DNA from: Alviniconcha marisindica
Lineage: Eukaryota > Mollusca > Gastropoda > Provannidae
Assembly: GCA_018857735.1 (NCBI GenBank)
Contig: JABMCL010002216.1
Span: forward strand, 900,001 to 964,000
Reading direction: 5' to 3'
Length of the DNA: 64,000 nucleotides
Shown here piece by piece: positions 54,225 through 64,000 of this stretch (its first letter is position 1; the number at the start of each line of letters is the position of its first letter). The notes under the pieces were generated by a model that had not been told where the DNA came from, searched no databases, and saw only the letters and a list, made by a program, of their open reading frames with translations. The translations under genes were made by a program, and so were the position numbers.

Positions 54225-54580
54225 GGTCAGGAGCTGTGTCTGAAAGTCGAGGTGGCCGTCCTGGGCTCCCCGTCCCTAGACTGGTTGAAGTGTTGCTTTA
54301 TGTCCACAGAAACCGTAGGTTCATTAGGGCCGGACAGGAGCCCAGGACGACATAGTTCAGGAGCTGTGTGAGAGTCGAGGTGGCCGTCCTGGGCTGACCG
54401 TCCTAACGAGCCTTCTGGTTTCCGTGGACATAAAGCTATATTGAACCATGCTTCGGCATTGGTCACAGCTTGTCCCTAATATGTCAGCTGACATCTGAGG
54501 ACATTAAGCATCACTTCATCATCATCATCACCCAAGACGTCCACCTCGACTTTGACACAGCTCCTGAACTCTGTCCGCCT
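54225..54580. mobile_element. Cluster of S2 fragments in both orientations
   Basis: + fragments at 54225-54290 and 54354-54510 (the latter nearly full length, ending CATCTGAGGACATTAAGCA). Reverse fragments lie at about 54296-54352 and 54533-54578. Confidence 0.82.
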
Positions 54581-54844
54581 AGACTTTGACGTAAAGTACC
54601 ACTAAACTACACTGACACAGTCCAAGCCGGCTCAGTCGCGGCCTTCCCGGTGACATCACCCTTCTTTCTTTGGAGGAAAGGATGTCGTAAAGTGTAAACC
54701 GGTGCTTGGACGGTTTTATCAGTCTTGACCTTCGTGCGCACAGCCACAGCACGCGTAGTGACAGTTGGCACGTACTCATGACAAAGCCGGGTCTCGCTGA
54801 CCGCGCGCGACACAGCGGCAGCACTAGTAAAAAATATATATATA

Positions 54845-55137
54845 GTGAGCCGGTTTGGCCTAGCGGTAAGGCGTTAGGTTACCAACCAGCGGAAGGACCT
54901 CGGTTCGATACCGCTTCGGCTCTCCTTTATCTTCAAAAAGGTTGTGGTTTGTGGACACTGTCTTGTGACTTTGTCCATCACTCTTATCGCTGCCCATCTT
55001 AATGCAGAAGTCATTCTGGTGGTGACAGTGTAGCGATAGGTATATAATCTCCCTCTTCCCCCACCTCCATACCCCCTTCCCCCTCTCTCCCGTCCCTAAT
55101 AAGCCTTATGGTTTCTGTGGACGTTAAGCACCATGTT

Positions 55138-55140
<3 letters not shown>
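54845..55140 (+). mobile_element. S1 tRNA-derived SINE, copy a
   Basis: The head GAGCCGGTTTGGCCTAGCGG holds an A-box-like TGGCCTAGCGG. About 35 nt later is a B box GGTTCGATACC. The body has GTGGACACTGTCTTGTGACT, CGCTGCCCATCTTAATGCAG and TAGCGATAGGTATATAATCT. It ends with the 3' module CCTAATAAGCCTTATGGTTT..GTGGACGTTAAGCACCATG and a (TA)n tract (55141-55186). Confidence 0.92.

Positions 55141-55186
<46 letters not shown>
55141..55186. repeat. (TA)n microsatellite at SINE 3' end
   Basis: A pure TA array directly following S1 copy a. Confidence 0.95.
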
Positions 55187-55192
<6 letters not shown>

Positions 55193-55710
55193 GTAAAACG
55201 AACACAGCCTGAACTTACGATGCTAGAGCCGGCGGCTTAGCCCAGTGGAAGAGAAAGTGCACCTCAACAAGTACACTTGGCGACGTACGCTGCGCTTAAT
55301 TAAACTTTTAAAATCAAACGGAGATATACTACTCACCCAGCCGGTTCCCGGGAGTCACGCAGACGTGGTCAGTTCGGGAGCAGTCAGTTGGATATCGGAG
55401 GCAGTCAGCACCGGCGGCCACAAGTCGAGAGCTGCAGATGCAAAATCACGGCTAGTCGCTGCAAAGTCAGTGCACCGCGGTGTTGAGCGAATGTCAGTGG
55501 CTGCAACCAAGGGGAAAATCCGGCTTTGCTGCAACTGAAATTGAAGCGGTCTCAGTCCTTTCAGTTTACAGCCGTTAACGACGCCACGCGGAAGTACACT
55601 GACGCTCAGTGGTGTGCGGCCGCAAAATGGCAGCTCAGTGTCAGTCAGTAACAGCCTCAGTGTGTCATCAAACCTTCTACTGGATCTGTTTCTCAGTTAG
55701 CAGCAGCAGT

Positions 55711-55826
55711 CACTGACTCGCTGCAGACTCAGTGACTCAGTGACTCGCGGCTGCAGTCACCGACTCGCTGCAGACTCAGTGACTCGCTGCAGACTCAGTG
55801 ACTCGCTGCAGACTCAGTGACTGAGT
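55711..55826. repeat. ~19-bp minisatellite with TGACTCA-like sites
   Basis: Repeats of ACTCGCTGCAGACTCAGTG, five or more partial units. They create overlapping AP-1-like words (GTGACTCAG, TGACTGAGTC) and PstI-type CTGCAG palindromes. Confidence 0.85.
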
Positions 55827-56357
55827 CTTTTGTCTTCCCCGGTCGCTGCAAAGCTGACAGTCAGTCACTGTTTGGGCCGTTAAAAAAAAAAAAAAAAAAA
55901 AAAGATTTAAAAAAAAAACTCACCCGCTTTTCACAGCGGCTGCAAACCGGAATAACTCAAGCTGTCGCTACAGTGTACACTGACTCACGTAGGACTTCAA
56001 GCCGGTTTAGCACGGCTGCCTCAGTAGTAGACGGAAATGAAGTTTCAGCCGCCGCAAAAGTGCACGGCTTTGCAGTTGCACTGGCAGCGACAACAGGTGA
56101 TTGAAGAGCTCCGCTGCCGCGAACTCAGTCTCGAATCGTCGTACTAGTCAGAAAGAGCCCAATGTACGCCACAAAACTGACTGAACTGGAGGGTTTAGCC
56201 GCTCGGCCATAGAATGGCCGACATAATTTTCTGTCAGCCCTGATGGCGTTCGGTGAGTGTGTTGTAGTCTGATGACGCCGAACTCGGTTATTTCATCATC
56301 CAAAGCGGCGGCCCCGGCCATATTTTGCAAACTTCAAGTTAGTAATTCAGTCATCAC

Positions 56358-57190
56358 ACCCCAAGCCTCGCTTTCAGTTCCCACAGCACCTTCCTCCAAA
56401 CCTTGCCAAAATTGGTTACTGACGCCACTGTGTCTCAGTCTTTATTTTCGCGCATCTGTCCGCCGGCACTGACTTCCGAAAGGTTTGGGTACGAATGAGA
56501 CTGTGCCGGAAGACGCAAGCGCCGAAGCACGCACGTAAACATGCCGCGCGTCCGCACCGGGTGAAAAATTAGTTCCGTCTTGATTCAAACGATTTTGGTT
56601 TTACAGTTGTGATGGCGTAAGCAATGTGGACTGTTATAAAAGTAACGTCTGATATAATCTGAGTTCTGTGAGGCGGTTTGGCCTAGCGGTAAGGCCTTAG
56701 GCTGGTAAGCAGAGGGACCGTCGTCGGTTCGAATCCGCTTCGGCTCTCCTTTCTCTTCAAAAGTTGTGGTCTGTGGACACTGTCTTGTGACTTTGTCCCT
56801 CACAATTATGAAACATTAAAATGGCTCTCATCGCTGCCCATCTTAATGCAGGAGTCGTTCCCGGCTGGTGGTGACAGTGCAGCGATAGGTATATAATCTC
56901 CTCTCCCCCTCCCCACCTCCACACCCCCTTCCCCCACCTTCTCCCCGTCGGCCTTAATAAGCGGCCTTATGGTTTCTGTGGACGTTAAGCACCATGTTTA
57001 CTATTTAATCTGAGTTGTCGCGGTCTGTTAATGACAAACTTGCTGCTATTTGAGCACCAACGAAAAACTCAGTATCACTGGTTAGCTGACAGTTTTCGCC
57101 GGAAGACCAATCAGTGGCGTAACCAATCACGACATTGAGCTGGAGGAAGGCTGTCATAACTGAACCAGTGCCCTGCTTGGAGTTGGCAGT
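56358..57190 (+). repeat. Element X, copy 2 (interrupted by S1)
   Basis: Collinear with 39625-40085. The interruption at 56666-57005 is an S1 SINE with target duplications, so X is the older sequence. Confidence 0.78.
56666..57005 (+). mobile_element. S1 SINE, copy b, with perfect 11-bp target duplication
   Basis: Flanked by TAATCTGAGTT at 56655-56665 and 57006-57016. It has A box TGGCCTAGCGG and B box GGTTCGAATCC. The body runs through CGCTGCCCATCTTAATGCAG to GACGTTAAGCACCATGTTTA. This copy fixes the full S1 length at about 340 bp. Confidence 0.94.
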
Positions 57191-57529
57191 AACTCTGGCA
57201 GTGGTGGGTCACCCCGACCCACATCAAGGCCTCGATTTCCGGCACCTTTCGATGTCGTAAACGAATCAGTGTCGGCTTAAACAGGAGTTTGACCTTGACT
57301 ATTGAGAATTCAAGTCAGTTTGAACGTGATGCAAATTTTCTTGCTTGAGCGTGGAACTGCCAGTCGGAATGAAACATTGTGATTGTCATGTATCTTTATG
57401 GGCAAAACGTCGTACGCCCAAGTCGTGCCCGTGACTGTATGGGCGATGACTGACTGAAATAATAATAATGTATTTATAAAACGGCGCAAAATCTTGTCCG
57501 AAGACACCATTTTTAAGCGAGCGAGCGCA

Positions 57530-57533
57530 CTCA

Positions 57534-57627
<94 letters not shown>
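57530..57627. repeat. (CACG)n then (CA)n microsatellite
   Basis: About 50 bp of GCAC repeats followed by about 46 bp of CA with one interruption. Confidence 0.96.
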
Positions 57628-57630
<3 letters not shown>

Positions 57631-57973
57631 CACACGAGCTGCTTACTATTCAAACCTTAAATTAACCCACAACTTAAACGGACAACAGAGGAAGACACCA
57701 GCGTGGAATAGAAAAACATGGCAGGTCTATTATTTTGGAAGAAAGAAAAAATGTCTTGAATTTTCAAATGTCTCGAGATCTTTCTTGTTAAACATCCTTT
57801 TACACAATATAATGAAAACTGTTTCGCGCATTAAGTTAACATCTTCGTGGTTGAACTTGAAGCAGGGTGTTTAAAAATAGTGTGAACTATTGACAGATAT
57901 TGAAACACACAGGCATGAGTTCAGTGCTGCGGCTGCTCCTGTTAAGATCATTCGCAGGACAAAAATGTGAACT

Positions 57974-58320
57974 GTGAGCCGGTGTGGCCTAGCGGTAAGG
58001 CGTTAGGCTGGTAAGCGGAACGACCTCGGTTCGATACCGCTTCGGCTCTCCTTTCTCTTCAAAAAAGGTTGTGGTTTGTGGACACTGTCCTGTGACTTTG
58101 TCCATCACTTCCTACTGAAACATTAAAATGGCTCTCATCGCTGCCCATCTTAATGCAGGAATCATTCTGGTGGTGACAGTGTAGCGATAGGTATATAATC
58201 TCCCGGCTCTTCCCCCCCCCACCCCCCTCCCCCCCCCCCACCTCCAAACCCCCTTCCCCCCCTTCTCCCCGTCCCTAATAAGCCTTATAGTTTCTATGGA
58301 CGTTAAGCACCATGTTTGCT
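57974..58320 (+). mobile_element. S1 SINE, copy c
   Basis: Head GAGCCGGTGTGGCCTAGCGG, B box GGTTCGATACC, full body and 3' module ending GACGTTAAGCACCATGTTTG. The internal C/T tract near 58210-58265 varies in length among copies. Confidence 0.92.
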
Positions 58321-58621
58321 TACTTATATGTGAACTTGCAATGGCCTCCATGAATGGTAATAAGACTAAATGTTATGCTGGCTGAGCACCACATTGACTG
58401 TAAACCCCCCATAGTTATCACATGGAATAACCCGAACACATGGTTAGATTTCTCTCAGTGTAGGCCGCAAGTGCGACATTTGTTTAACACGAATGACCGG
58501 TTCGTTCTTCATAAATAAACACACAAAAATTACCTTTTTTTCAACGGGCCAGAATTTGTCTCCACTAAGTGTTCTCCTCAAAAGTTGTAATCACATGAGT
58601 TGTTAATATTTTATATCTATC

Positions 58622-58663
<42 letters not shown>

Positions 58664-60565
58664 TATATAAATATCAGTTAAATCATTTGCTAGGGGGCTC
58701 ATAAATTGTTTCTATCACTAGGTATGTGAACTTATATTACTGAAAGGAAATTGATATGACTAATAAATTACTGAAAATCGCGAATGATTCACATTGTTCA
58801 TAGAAACTGACACTGCCTGACAGTGACAGTAGTCATGAGAAATGAAAGCACTTGAAAATGATTTTACCATTCAGAAGTAACTAAAGTAATATACTGTCAA
58901 TATTTGTATACGATCTTTCATAGTTTGTGTCATTTAGCTATAAATGGTGGACATTTCCTTGGACAAATATCGTCAACTATTTAGAAACAGTATAACTTGT
59001 TCATATAGTGTCATAGGTTATTAATTATTAATGACAAATTTACAAACTATTCCAAGATGTACGAGTAATTAAGCTGGAAAAGGTTCGAATTAACATAATA
59101 CCTTGTTATAAATAATAATGTCATCATTCATAAATAATGATGTTTTAATTTTTCAACAACAACAAAATGACCTTCTGTGGCACAGACAAAGACACAAAAC
59201 AAACAACAAGAGCCTGTCTTTCATGGGAGATAATTTAAATGCGTGTAAGTCATCACACTGAGGGCGAATTTCTCACGAAAAGCAAGCATCTATCCCAGTA
59301 ATAACTGTGGTTAAATAGTAGTGGTAAATAATGATAACAACAATTGTTTCATTTACACCTGATACTAGTTCGGCGTCAGTACTGAGATATCTTTGCACAG
59401 TACATCAACGCAAAGACATTTTGTAGGGCATTGTCTTTGATATACAATTACAAATACAGTTACTAGTATTCATTCTCTCTAATTGTGCTGTGGTAGAGAC
59501 TGTGATCCTTGCTTCTTTATGTCATTGTAAAATACTTCAGTAATCTCAGAATCAGAATATTTATTGTCCGAGTATATGTTTACCGAATATATGTTTAAAG
59601 ACTATAATAAACAGCAGACTAATACTTTACCACAGCAACAAAGATTAAAAGCACATGCACGCCCAAAACGCAGTAACATAAAATAAGACTGATACATTGA
59701 TACAGTTTAAAACAATACACATTACAAAGAAGGCCTATATTTGTTATTTTCAGCAGTAAATCTATACGTAGATTAATTTGTAGATAAATCATTGAATCAC
59801 CTAGGCCTACACTTCTCTTGAGTTGGCAGAGCTTGTGTGTGTGTGTGTGGGGGGGGGGGGGGGACACAGATTGTTCGTTGTCAGGTTGGGAGATACAAAC
59901 TGGCCTGCCGTGAAATCAAACGTGGCTTGCTTCGTTGGTTAAGTGTTTGGTAACAGATAAACATCATTGTTCTCTTAATTCAATAAAATAAAATAAAAAT
60001 GGGGGCGGGGGGGGGAGGGGGGAGGGGGAGGGGGCGAACCTACTGTTGTGTCGTATTGTTTGCATTGTGCGCTTCCGGCTGACGTTAGGTGTGGGCGCTC
60101 TACACATAATTATTCTTTTCCATTACATTTAATATCCCCCCCCCTCCCCCCTTCCCCGTTTACTCAACGTTATGCAGTAATGATTTTTAGTGTCTTCCAA
60201 CAAATCTAACTTCGATAATTAAGCATGCAACAGAGTCATAAATATATGGATGACAGGCACGATCGACTGAACGAAACAAAACAACACACACACACACACA
60301 CCAGGAAAAACCTGACACACTTTCAGCTGTAATCAGACAACGCCCAAAGATAATTTGATTTACACATTTTCCCGTCCTTTTTCGTGTAACTCTCTCTCTC
60401 TCTCTCTCTCTCGTCCTGAGATTGACGCTGTGTGGCTAACTGGAAGTTAAAAATACAATTACTAGCTCCCCCCCCCCCCCGAGAGCCCCCCCCCCCCCCC
60501 CCACTCCCATTCAATAAATACATACAATACAACATAACTTTATTGCCAAGTGTCAATGCACTGAT
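58321..60565. other. AT-rich intergenic, no supported gene
   Basis: Contains (CTAT)n at 58614-58668, (GT)n/G-run at 59834-59863 and G-rich sequence at 60000-60032. Also present are (CT)n at 60390-60412 and C-runs at 60468-60502. ATAACTTTATTGCCAAGTGTCA-like sequence near 60535 resembles the end of a reverse-oriented retroelement. Confidence 0.5.
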
Positions 60566-60675
60566 TGCACGAGTAATGTTTTGTAGTGCCAAGTACACTC
60601 ATCATTCACTCCATCCATAAAACATTAAATTACAACAACAGCAAATAAACATCCTGGTAAAAAGTCATTCATACA
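60566..60675. repeat. ~110-bp direct repeat, copy 1
   Basis: Matches 61647-61755 (TGCCAAGTACACTCATCA ... AAATAAACATCCTGGTAAAA) at over 90% identity. About 970 bp lie between the copies. Confidence 0.9.
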
Positions 60676-60718
60676 TAAAAACATGAAAAATCCCACTGGT
60701 TTCAAGCTGTGCATATCA

Positions 60719-60722
<4 letters not shown>

Positions 60723-60792
<70 letters not shown>
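60723..60792. repeat. (CT)n microsatellite
   Basis: About 68 bp of pure CT. Confidence 0.97.
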
Positions 60793-60794
<2 letters not shown>

Positions 60795-60999
60795 TCTGTC
60801 AAACAAAGTCCTGCTGAAAATTTGCAGCTTGTGTTGTCCGGCCGTGTGAGTAAACATTATTCATGCTCTGAACTCCTCCGGAAGACGGCGCTCGACCGTG
60901 CGGTTGTCCATGTGGTGTGGTAATTTAAAAAACAAAACAAAACAAAAAACGGTCACATTGACACGCAGTCCTCTCACCCTATGGAATGCAACTGCGGGA

Positions 61000-61650
61000 A
61001 AACGGGGGTAGCTCAGCGGTTAGAGCGTCGGACTCGTGATTGAAAGGCCAGCCCGGGTTCGAGTCCCTGAACGAACGGCGGGAGAATTTTCTTCTCCAGG
61101 GTCAACTTCCTGTGCTGACTCTTGTTTCGGTATCTGTTCCATCCTTAGTGTTACTGGCCGCATAAGTAGCACGTAAAAGATCCTGGTCATTTTGCCAGAA
61201 GCGCAGGTGGCAGGTTACAGCTAAACACGCATGCACAAGACGTATGTGGCTTTGACTGAAGTGACATGGTACATGGTTGTATGGTGTACACAGAACGCGC
61301 CGAGATGGCAGCAGTTTCATGTGGCACCAGGCCATGTCCGTCAGCGCCCTTAAGCATACCACTTTGGTGGATATTCAAAAAAGCGCTATAAAAAGCTAGT
61401 CACTCATGCAAAATCACTCATAGTTCAGGAGCTGTGTGAGAGTCGAGGTGGCCGTCCTGGGCTGTCCGTCCTAACGAGCCTTCTGATTTCCGTGGACGTA
61501 AAGCTATATTGAACCATGCTTCGGCATTGGTCTCAGCTTGTCCCTAACTATGTCAACCGACATCTGAGGACATTAAGCAACAGCTGCAGAATCACATGCA
61601 AGCGCAGTGAGTCTGTTCGAGAGCGGTGAATAGCGCTATATAAAAGTGAT
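61000..61650 (+). mobile_element. S3 tRNA-headed SINE, interrupted by S2
   Basis: The head has A box TAGCTCAGCGG and B box GGGTTCGAGTCC. The acceptor ends do not pair, so this is not a tRNA gene. The body has GGCCGCATAAGTAGCACGTA and CAGTTTCATGTGGCACC. It ends in GTGAATAGCGCTATATAAAA. The copy is about 480 bp once the S2 insertion is excluded. The 33400-33706 copy shows the uninterrupted 3' part. Confidence 0.88.
61418..61584 (+). mobile_element. S2 retroposon nested in S3
   Basis: 167 bp, from about TCATAGTTCAGGAGCTGTG to GACATTAAGCAACAGC. Flanked by TGCAAAATCAC (61407-61417) and TGCAGAATCAC (61585-61595), an 11-bp target duplication with one mismatch. It shows the same start and end as the 41642-41820 copy. 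Confidence 0.9.
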
Positions 61651-61755
61651 CGGGAATGTTTTGTGGTGCCAAGTACACTCATCACACATTCACTCCAATC
61701 ATAAAACATTAAATTACAACAGCAAATAAACATCCTGGTAAAAAGTCGTTCTGCA
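61647..61755. repeat. ~110-bp direct repeat, copy 2
   Basis: See 60566-60675. It directly follows the S3 end. Confidence 0.9.
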
Positions 61756-62461
61756 CTGCGCATTGTGCCTTAAACTTGGATGGAGATAACGCTCCCTATA
61801 AATGTCCATTATTACTACTGTTGATCAGATGGGGAACGCTATAACCACAAGAACATTCTCTGACCCTTCCAGGTTTGAATATTTTCAAATGCTCTGTGTT
61901 GTATTTGTGCTTGGACCGAGTTTGTGGATCTGTCTTGACAATGGTTTTATAAAAAATCTGAGAAACATTTTTTAAATGTGTATTAACTTGTGGCGGTGTT
62001 TGATCCTCCCGGAGATCTGTTGGACCTTGTACGTTTGACAGAGGTCGCCAAATCCAGTTACCTTCTGTGTATTCTGATGGTGTCTTTTTCTGAACGCATG
62101 CAGTCGTGTGTCACAGTTATACACAAGATTATGTATGAATATGTATGGTTATGTATACCGGCTTTTACGAGCCATAGCAGTTATTAAAAAGAATACACTA
62201 TGAGGTCGTTTTGGGGTTATGCTGTTATAATAAACTACTGTATGATGTTATAATACCCTACTGTATTATCTACTATACGACATTTCGCAGGATTTTCGCC
62301 TTAACTAGCGTTTTATAAAGACCAAGGCAGCTGTCTCTTTTAATATTGTTCAAGGGATACAGTTACATTTAGTTTCCATTCTGAAGGCTAGCACACTACC
62401 AAACTCCAATCGCCCTGATATAACTTCACTGGCTGACTGGGCATAAAACACCAAGTTACTT
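61756..62461. other. Intergenic, nothing recognised
   Basis: AT-rich. TAATACCCTACTGTAT-like short repeats at about 62230-62270. No gene evidence. Confidence 0.5.
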
Positions 62462-62625
62462 GCTTACTTACCAAACTCCAAGCATTGGTTTACGACATCC
62501 TTCCTCCAGCCACTGCCATAACTGGTTACGCCATAGGGTCTCCGAAGATTGTCAGCTAACAGAGAGTTTTTCGTTGGTGCTGAACTCAGTAGCAGTAAGT
62601 TCGTAACAGACAACTCGGATTTCCT
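62462..62625 (-). repeat. Element X fragment, reverse
   Basis: Reverse complement of the right half of X: CCAAGCATTGGTTTACGACA, GGTTACGCCATAGGGTC, GTCAGCTAACAG and TTTTTCGTTGGTGCT. Confidence 0.75.
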
Positions 62626-62639
62626 CTTCTTTCAGTTTC

Positions 62640-62926
62640 ATAGGTTGCCAAAACATAGTGCTTAATGTCTACAGAAGCCACAAGGCTTATTAGGGAGTAT
62701 GGAGGTAAGGGGGTATGGTGGTCACCATCAAAATGACTCCTGCATTAAGGTGGGCAGCGATGAGAACCATTTTAATGTTTCATTAATTGTGTGGGACAAA
62801 GTCACAAGACTGTGTCCACAGACCACAACTTTTGAAGAGAAACTGAGGAAAGCCGAAGTGGATTCGAACCAAGGTCCTTCTCGGTTTACCAGCCTCACGT
62901 CTTACCGCCACTAGGCCAAACCGGCT
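62640..62926 (-). mobile_element. S1 SINE, copy d, reverse
   Basis: Reads in reverse from the 3' module (CATAGTGCTTAATGTCTACA) through the body to the head (CGCCACTAGGCCAAACCGGC). B-box complement GGATTCGAACC. Diverged from copies a-c. Confidence 0.9.
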
Positions 62927-62935
62927 CGCAAAAAA

Positions 62936-63030
62936 ATGTTGCTTTACGTCCACATAGACCATAAGGACTATTAAGGACGGCCGGGAGCCCAGGACGGCCA
63001 CCTCGACTTTCAAACAGTTCCTGAGCTCTG
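62936..63030 (-). mobile_element. S2 fragment, reverse, adjoining the S1 head
   Basis: TTGCTTTACGTCCACATAGA, then CCCAGGACGGCCACCTCGAC, then CAGTTCCTGAGCTCTGA. Short subfamily form as at 49804-50340. Further S2-like scraps lie at 63055-63085 and 63110-63165. Confidence 0.82.
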
Positions 63031-64000
63031 ACAACTCAAATGCTTCTTCTTTCATGGTACTTTACGTCCACAGAAAGCATAAGGTGTCACTGATATTCAT
63101 TCATTCATTCCATTCTGCTTAGTGTCCTCAGATGCTAAAAAGTAATATTAGGGACAGTCTGTAGAACAATCTTGTCTCGCAGAGGGGGCCAAGGCATGGG
63201 AGGAGAGATGGGCATGGTCCACTTGCGGATCAATACAAGGATCGGGATATAAAAAAGCTGGGGCGGGGAAATTGAATCAGGCGTTTCTTTTATAACCGTC
63301 CACATTGCTTACGCCATGACAAATTAACGGAACTTGCTTCTTTAAAAAAAAAAAATTCATCCGGGGCGGACGCGCCTCGTGTTTGCGTGCGTGCTTCGCG
63401 GGACGCTGTGTTGCTTTCAGTACCATTAGTAGCTCATTAGTACCCAAACCTTTCGGCGGAGGCAGCGTCGGCGGACAGATGCGCGGAGACTCTATAAGAA
63501 GTGCCCCTTCAACTGGCGAAAACTGGCACAATTTGGAGGAAGGTGCCAGAAAGCGAGGCTTTAGTGGAGTGTCAGTGTGTCACTGCCGTCAGTTACCCGG
63601 CTTCTCTTGCTATCACTGATCTCCCCCCCCCCCCCTCCTCCCCCCTCCTCCCCCCCCCCCCCCCCGCCTCCCCCCCACTTCCACCCACCCCCCACCCCCT
63701 TCTCCCTCCACCCTCGGTAAGTCGGCGGAGTGAGTGCTGATGACATCAATCACAGCGCGAGTTTCCACTTGCCCGAGACGCCGCAAATTCCAAACATCGG
63801 TTTTGCGACATCCTCCCTCTCAGCAACACTAAAAGCGCGCCGGAAAGCGAGGCTTGGAGCGTACGTGCTTGAGACACAACTGACACTGAACACACCGCCG
63901 TAAAACGTGTTAGTCAGTCACCGTAAGTGTGTTACAGGCTTTGGCAACGTTGCCGACTGACGCCTGTGTGGCGATGACCTACTTTCTCACTGGAGCTGAC
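63031..64000. other. Intergenic to window end
   Basis: S2 and X scraps (X reverse at about 63500-63560, X + at about 63780-63870) and a C/T-rich low-complexity tract at 63621-63715. No gene seen. Confidence 0.5.
63621..63715. repeat. C-rich low-complexity tract
   Basis: Runs of C up to ~18 interrupted by T and A. Gly-rich and Pro-rich frames here are spurious. Confidence 0.95.

Noticed and set aside
54850..54925. tRNA gene in the S1 heads (also 56.67, 57.98 kb)
   Set aside because: The same head occurs in at least four dispersed copies with a common non-tRNA body, so these are SINE heads.
61003..61080. tRNA gene
   Set aside because: A and B boxes are present, but the acceptor stem ends do not pair and the sequence continues into a SINE body shared with 33.4 kb.

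Overview
This is eukaryotic, repeat-rich, intron-containing DNA. The window most resembles an animal genome, and a marine mollusc, probably a gastropod, is my best guess. Reasons: introns with GT..AG borders, very dense (CA)n, (CT)n and (TA)n arrays, tRNA-derived SINEs, an RNase H-bearing LINE and a Ty3/gypsy-type LTR element. The species call is inference. No bacterial operon, rRNA gene, CRISPR array or functional tRNA gene is visible.

Left part (1-8.6 kb, + strand): a candidate terminal coding exon at 1490-1549, then a well supported two-exon gene (6742-6841 joined to 8015-8577). It encodes a 220-residue single-pass membrane protein with a C-terminal PPPPY motif. About 600 bp downstream lies a 2.65 kb array (9177-11830) made of poly-C runs alternating with a ~31-nt core. 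It gives long but spurious Pro/Gly-rich open frames on both strands.

Middle (11.8-24 kb): tandem duplications, a foldback, and a 2.4 kb LTR retrotransposon (13762-16158). Its LTRs are nearly identical, but its interior is reduced to a gag fragment, an inverted partial LTR and an integrase tail. From 16.7 to 24.15 kb I see AT-rich non-coding DNA, probably in part the 3' UTR of the next gene.

24155-34697 (minus strand): a three-exon gene that I reconstructed from splice sites. It encodes a 972-residue C2HC zinc-finger protein ending in a SUMO-interaction-like hydrophobic/acidic tail. Its start lies beside a CpG-containing promoter region with CRE/E-box and YY1-like motifs near 34.87-34.96 kb.

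Right part (35-64 kb): almost entirely repeats, with many nested insertions whose order can be read. A short retroposon (family 'S2') is inserted in a LINE RNase H region with a perfect 11-bp target duplication, and again inside a tRNA-headed SINE ('S3'). Another SINE ('S1') is inserted in a ~500-bp element ('X') with a perfect 11-bp duplication. A 641-bp TTAA-flanked MITE is inserted inside another S1 copy. There is also a 39-bp minisatellite (47.8-49.8 kb) with a 243-bp higher-order period, and a triplicated ~450-bp unit (45.3-46.5 kb). The labels S1, S2, S3 and X are mine. The main candidates for something undescribed are S2 and its shared 3' module, the C-run satellite, and the TTAA element.
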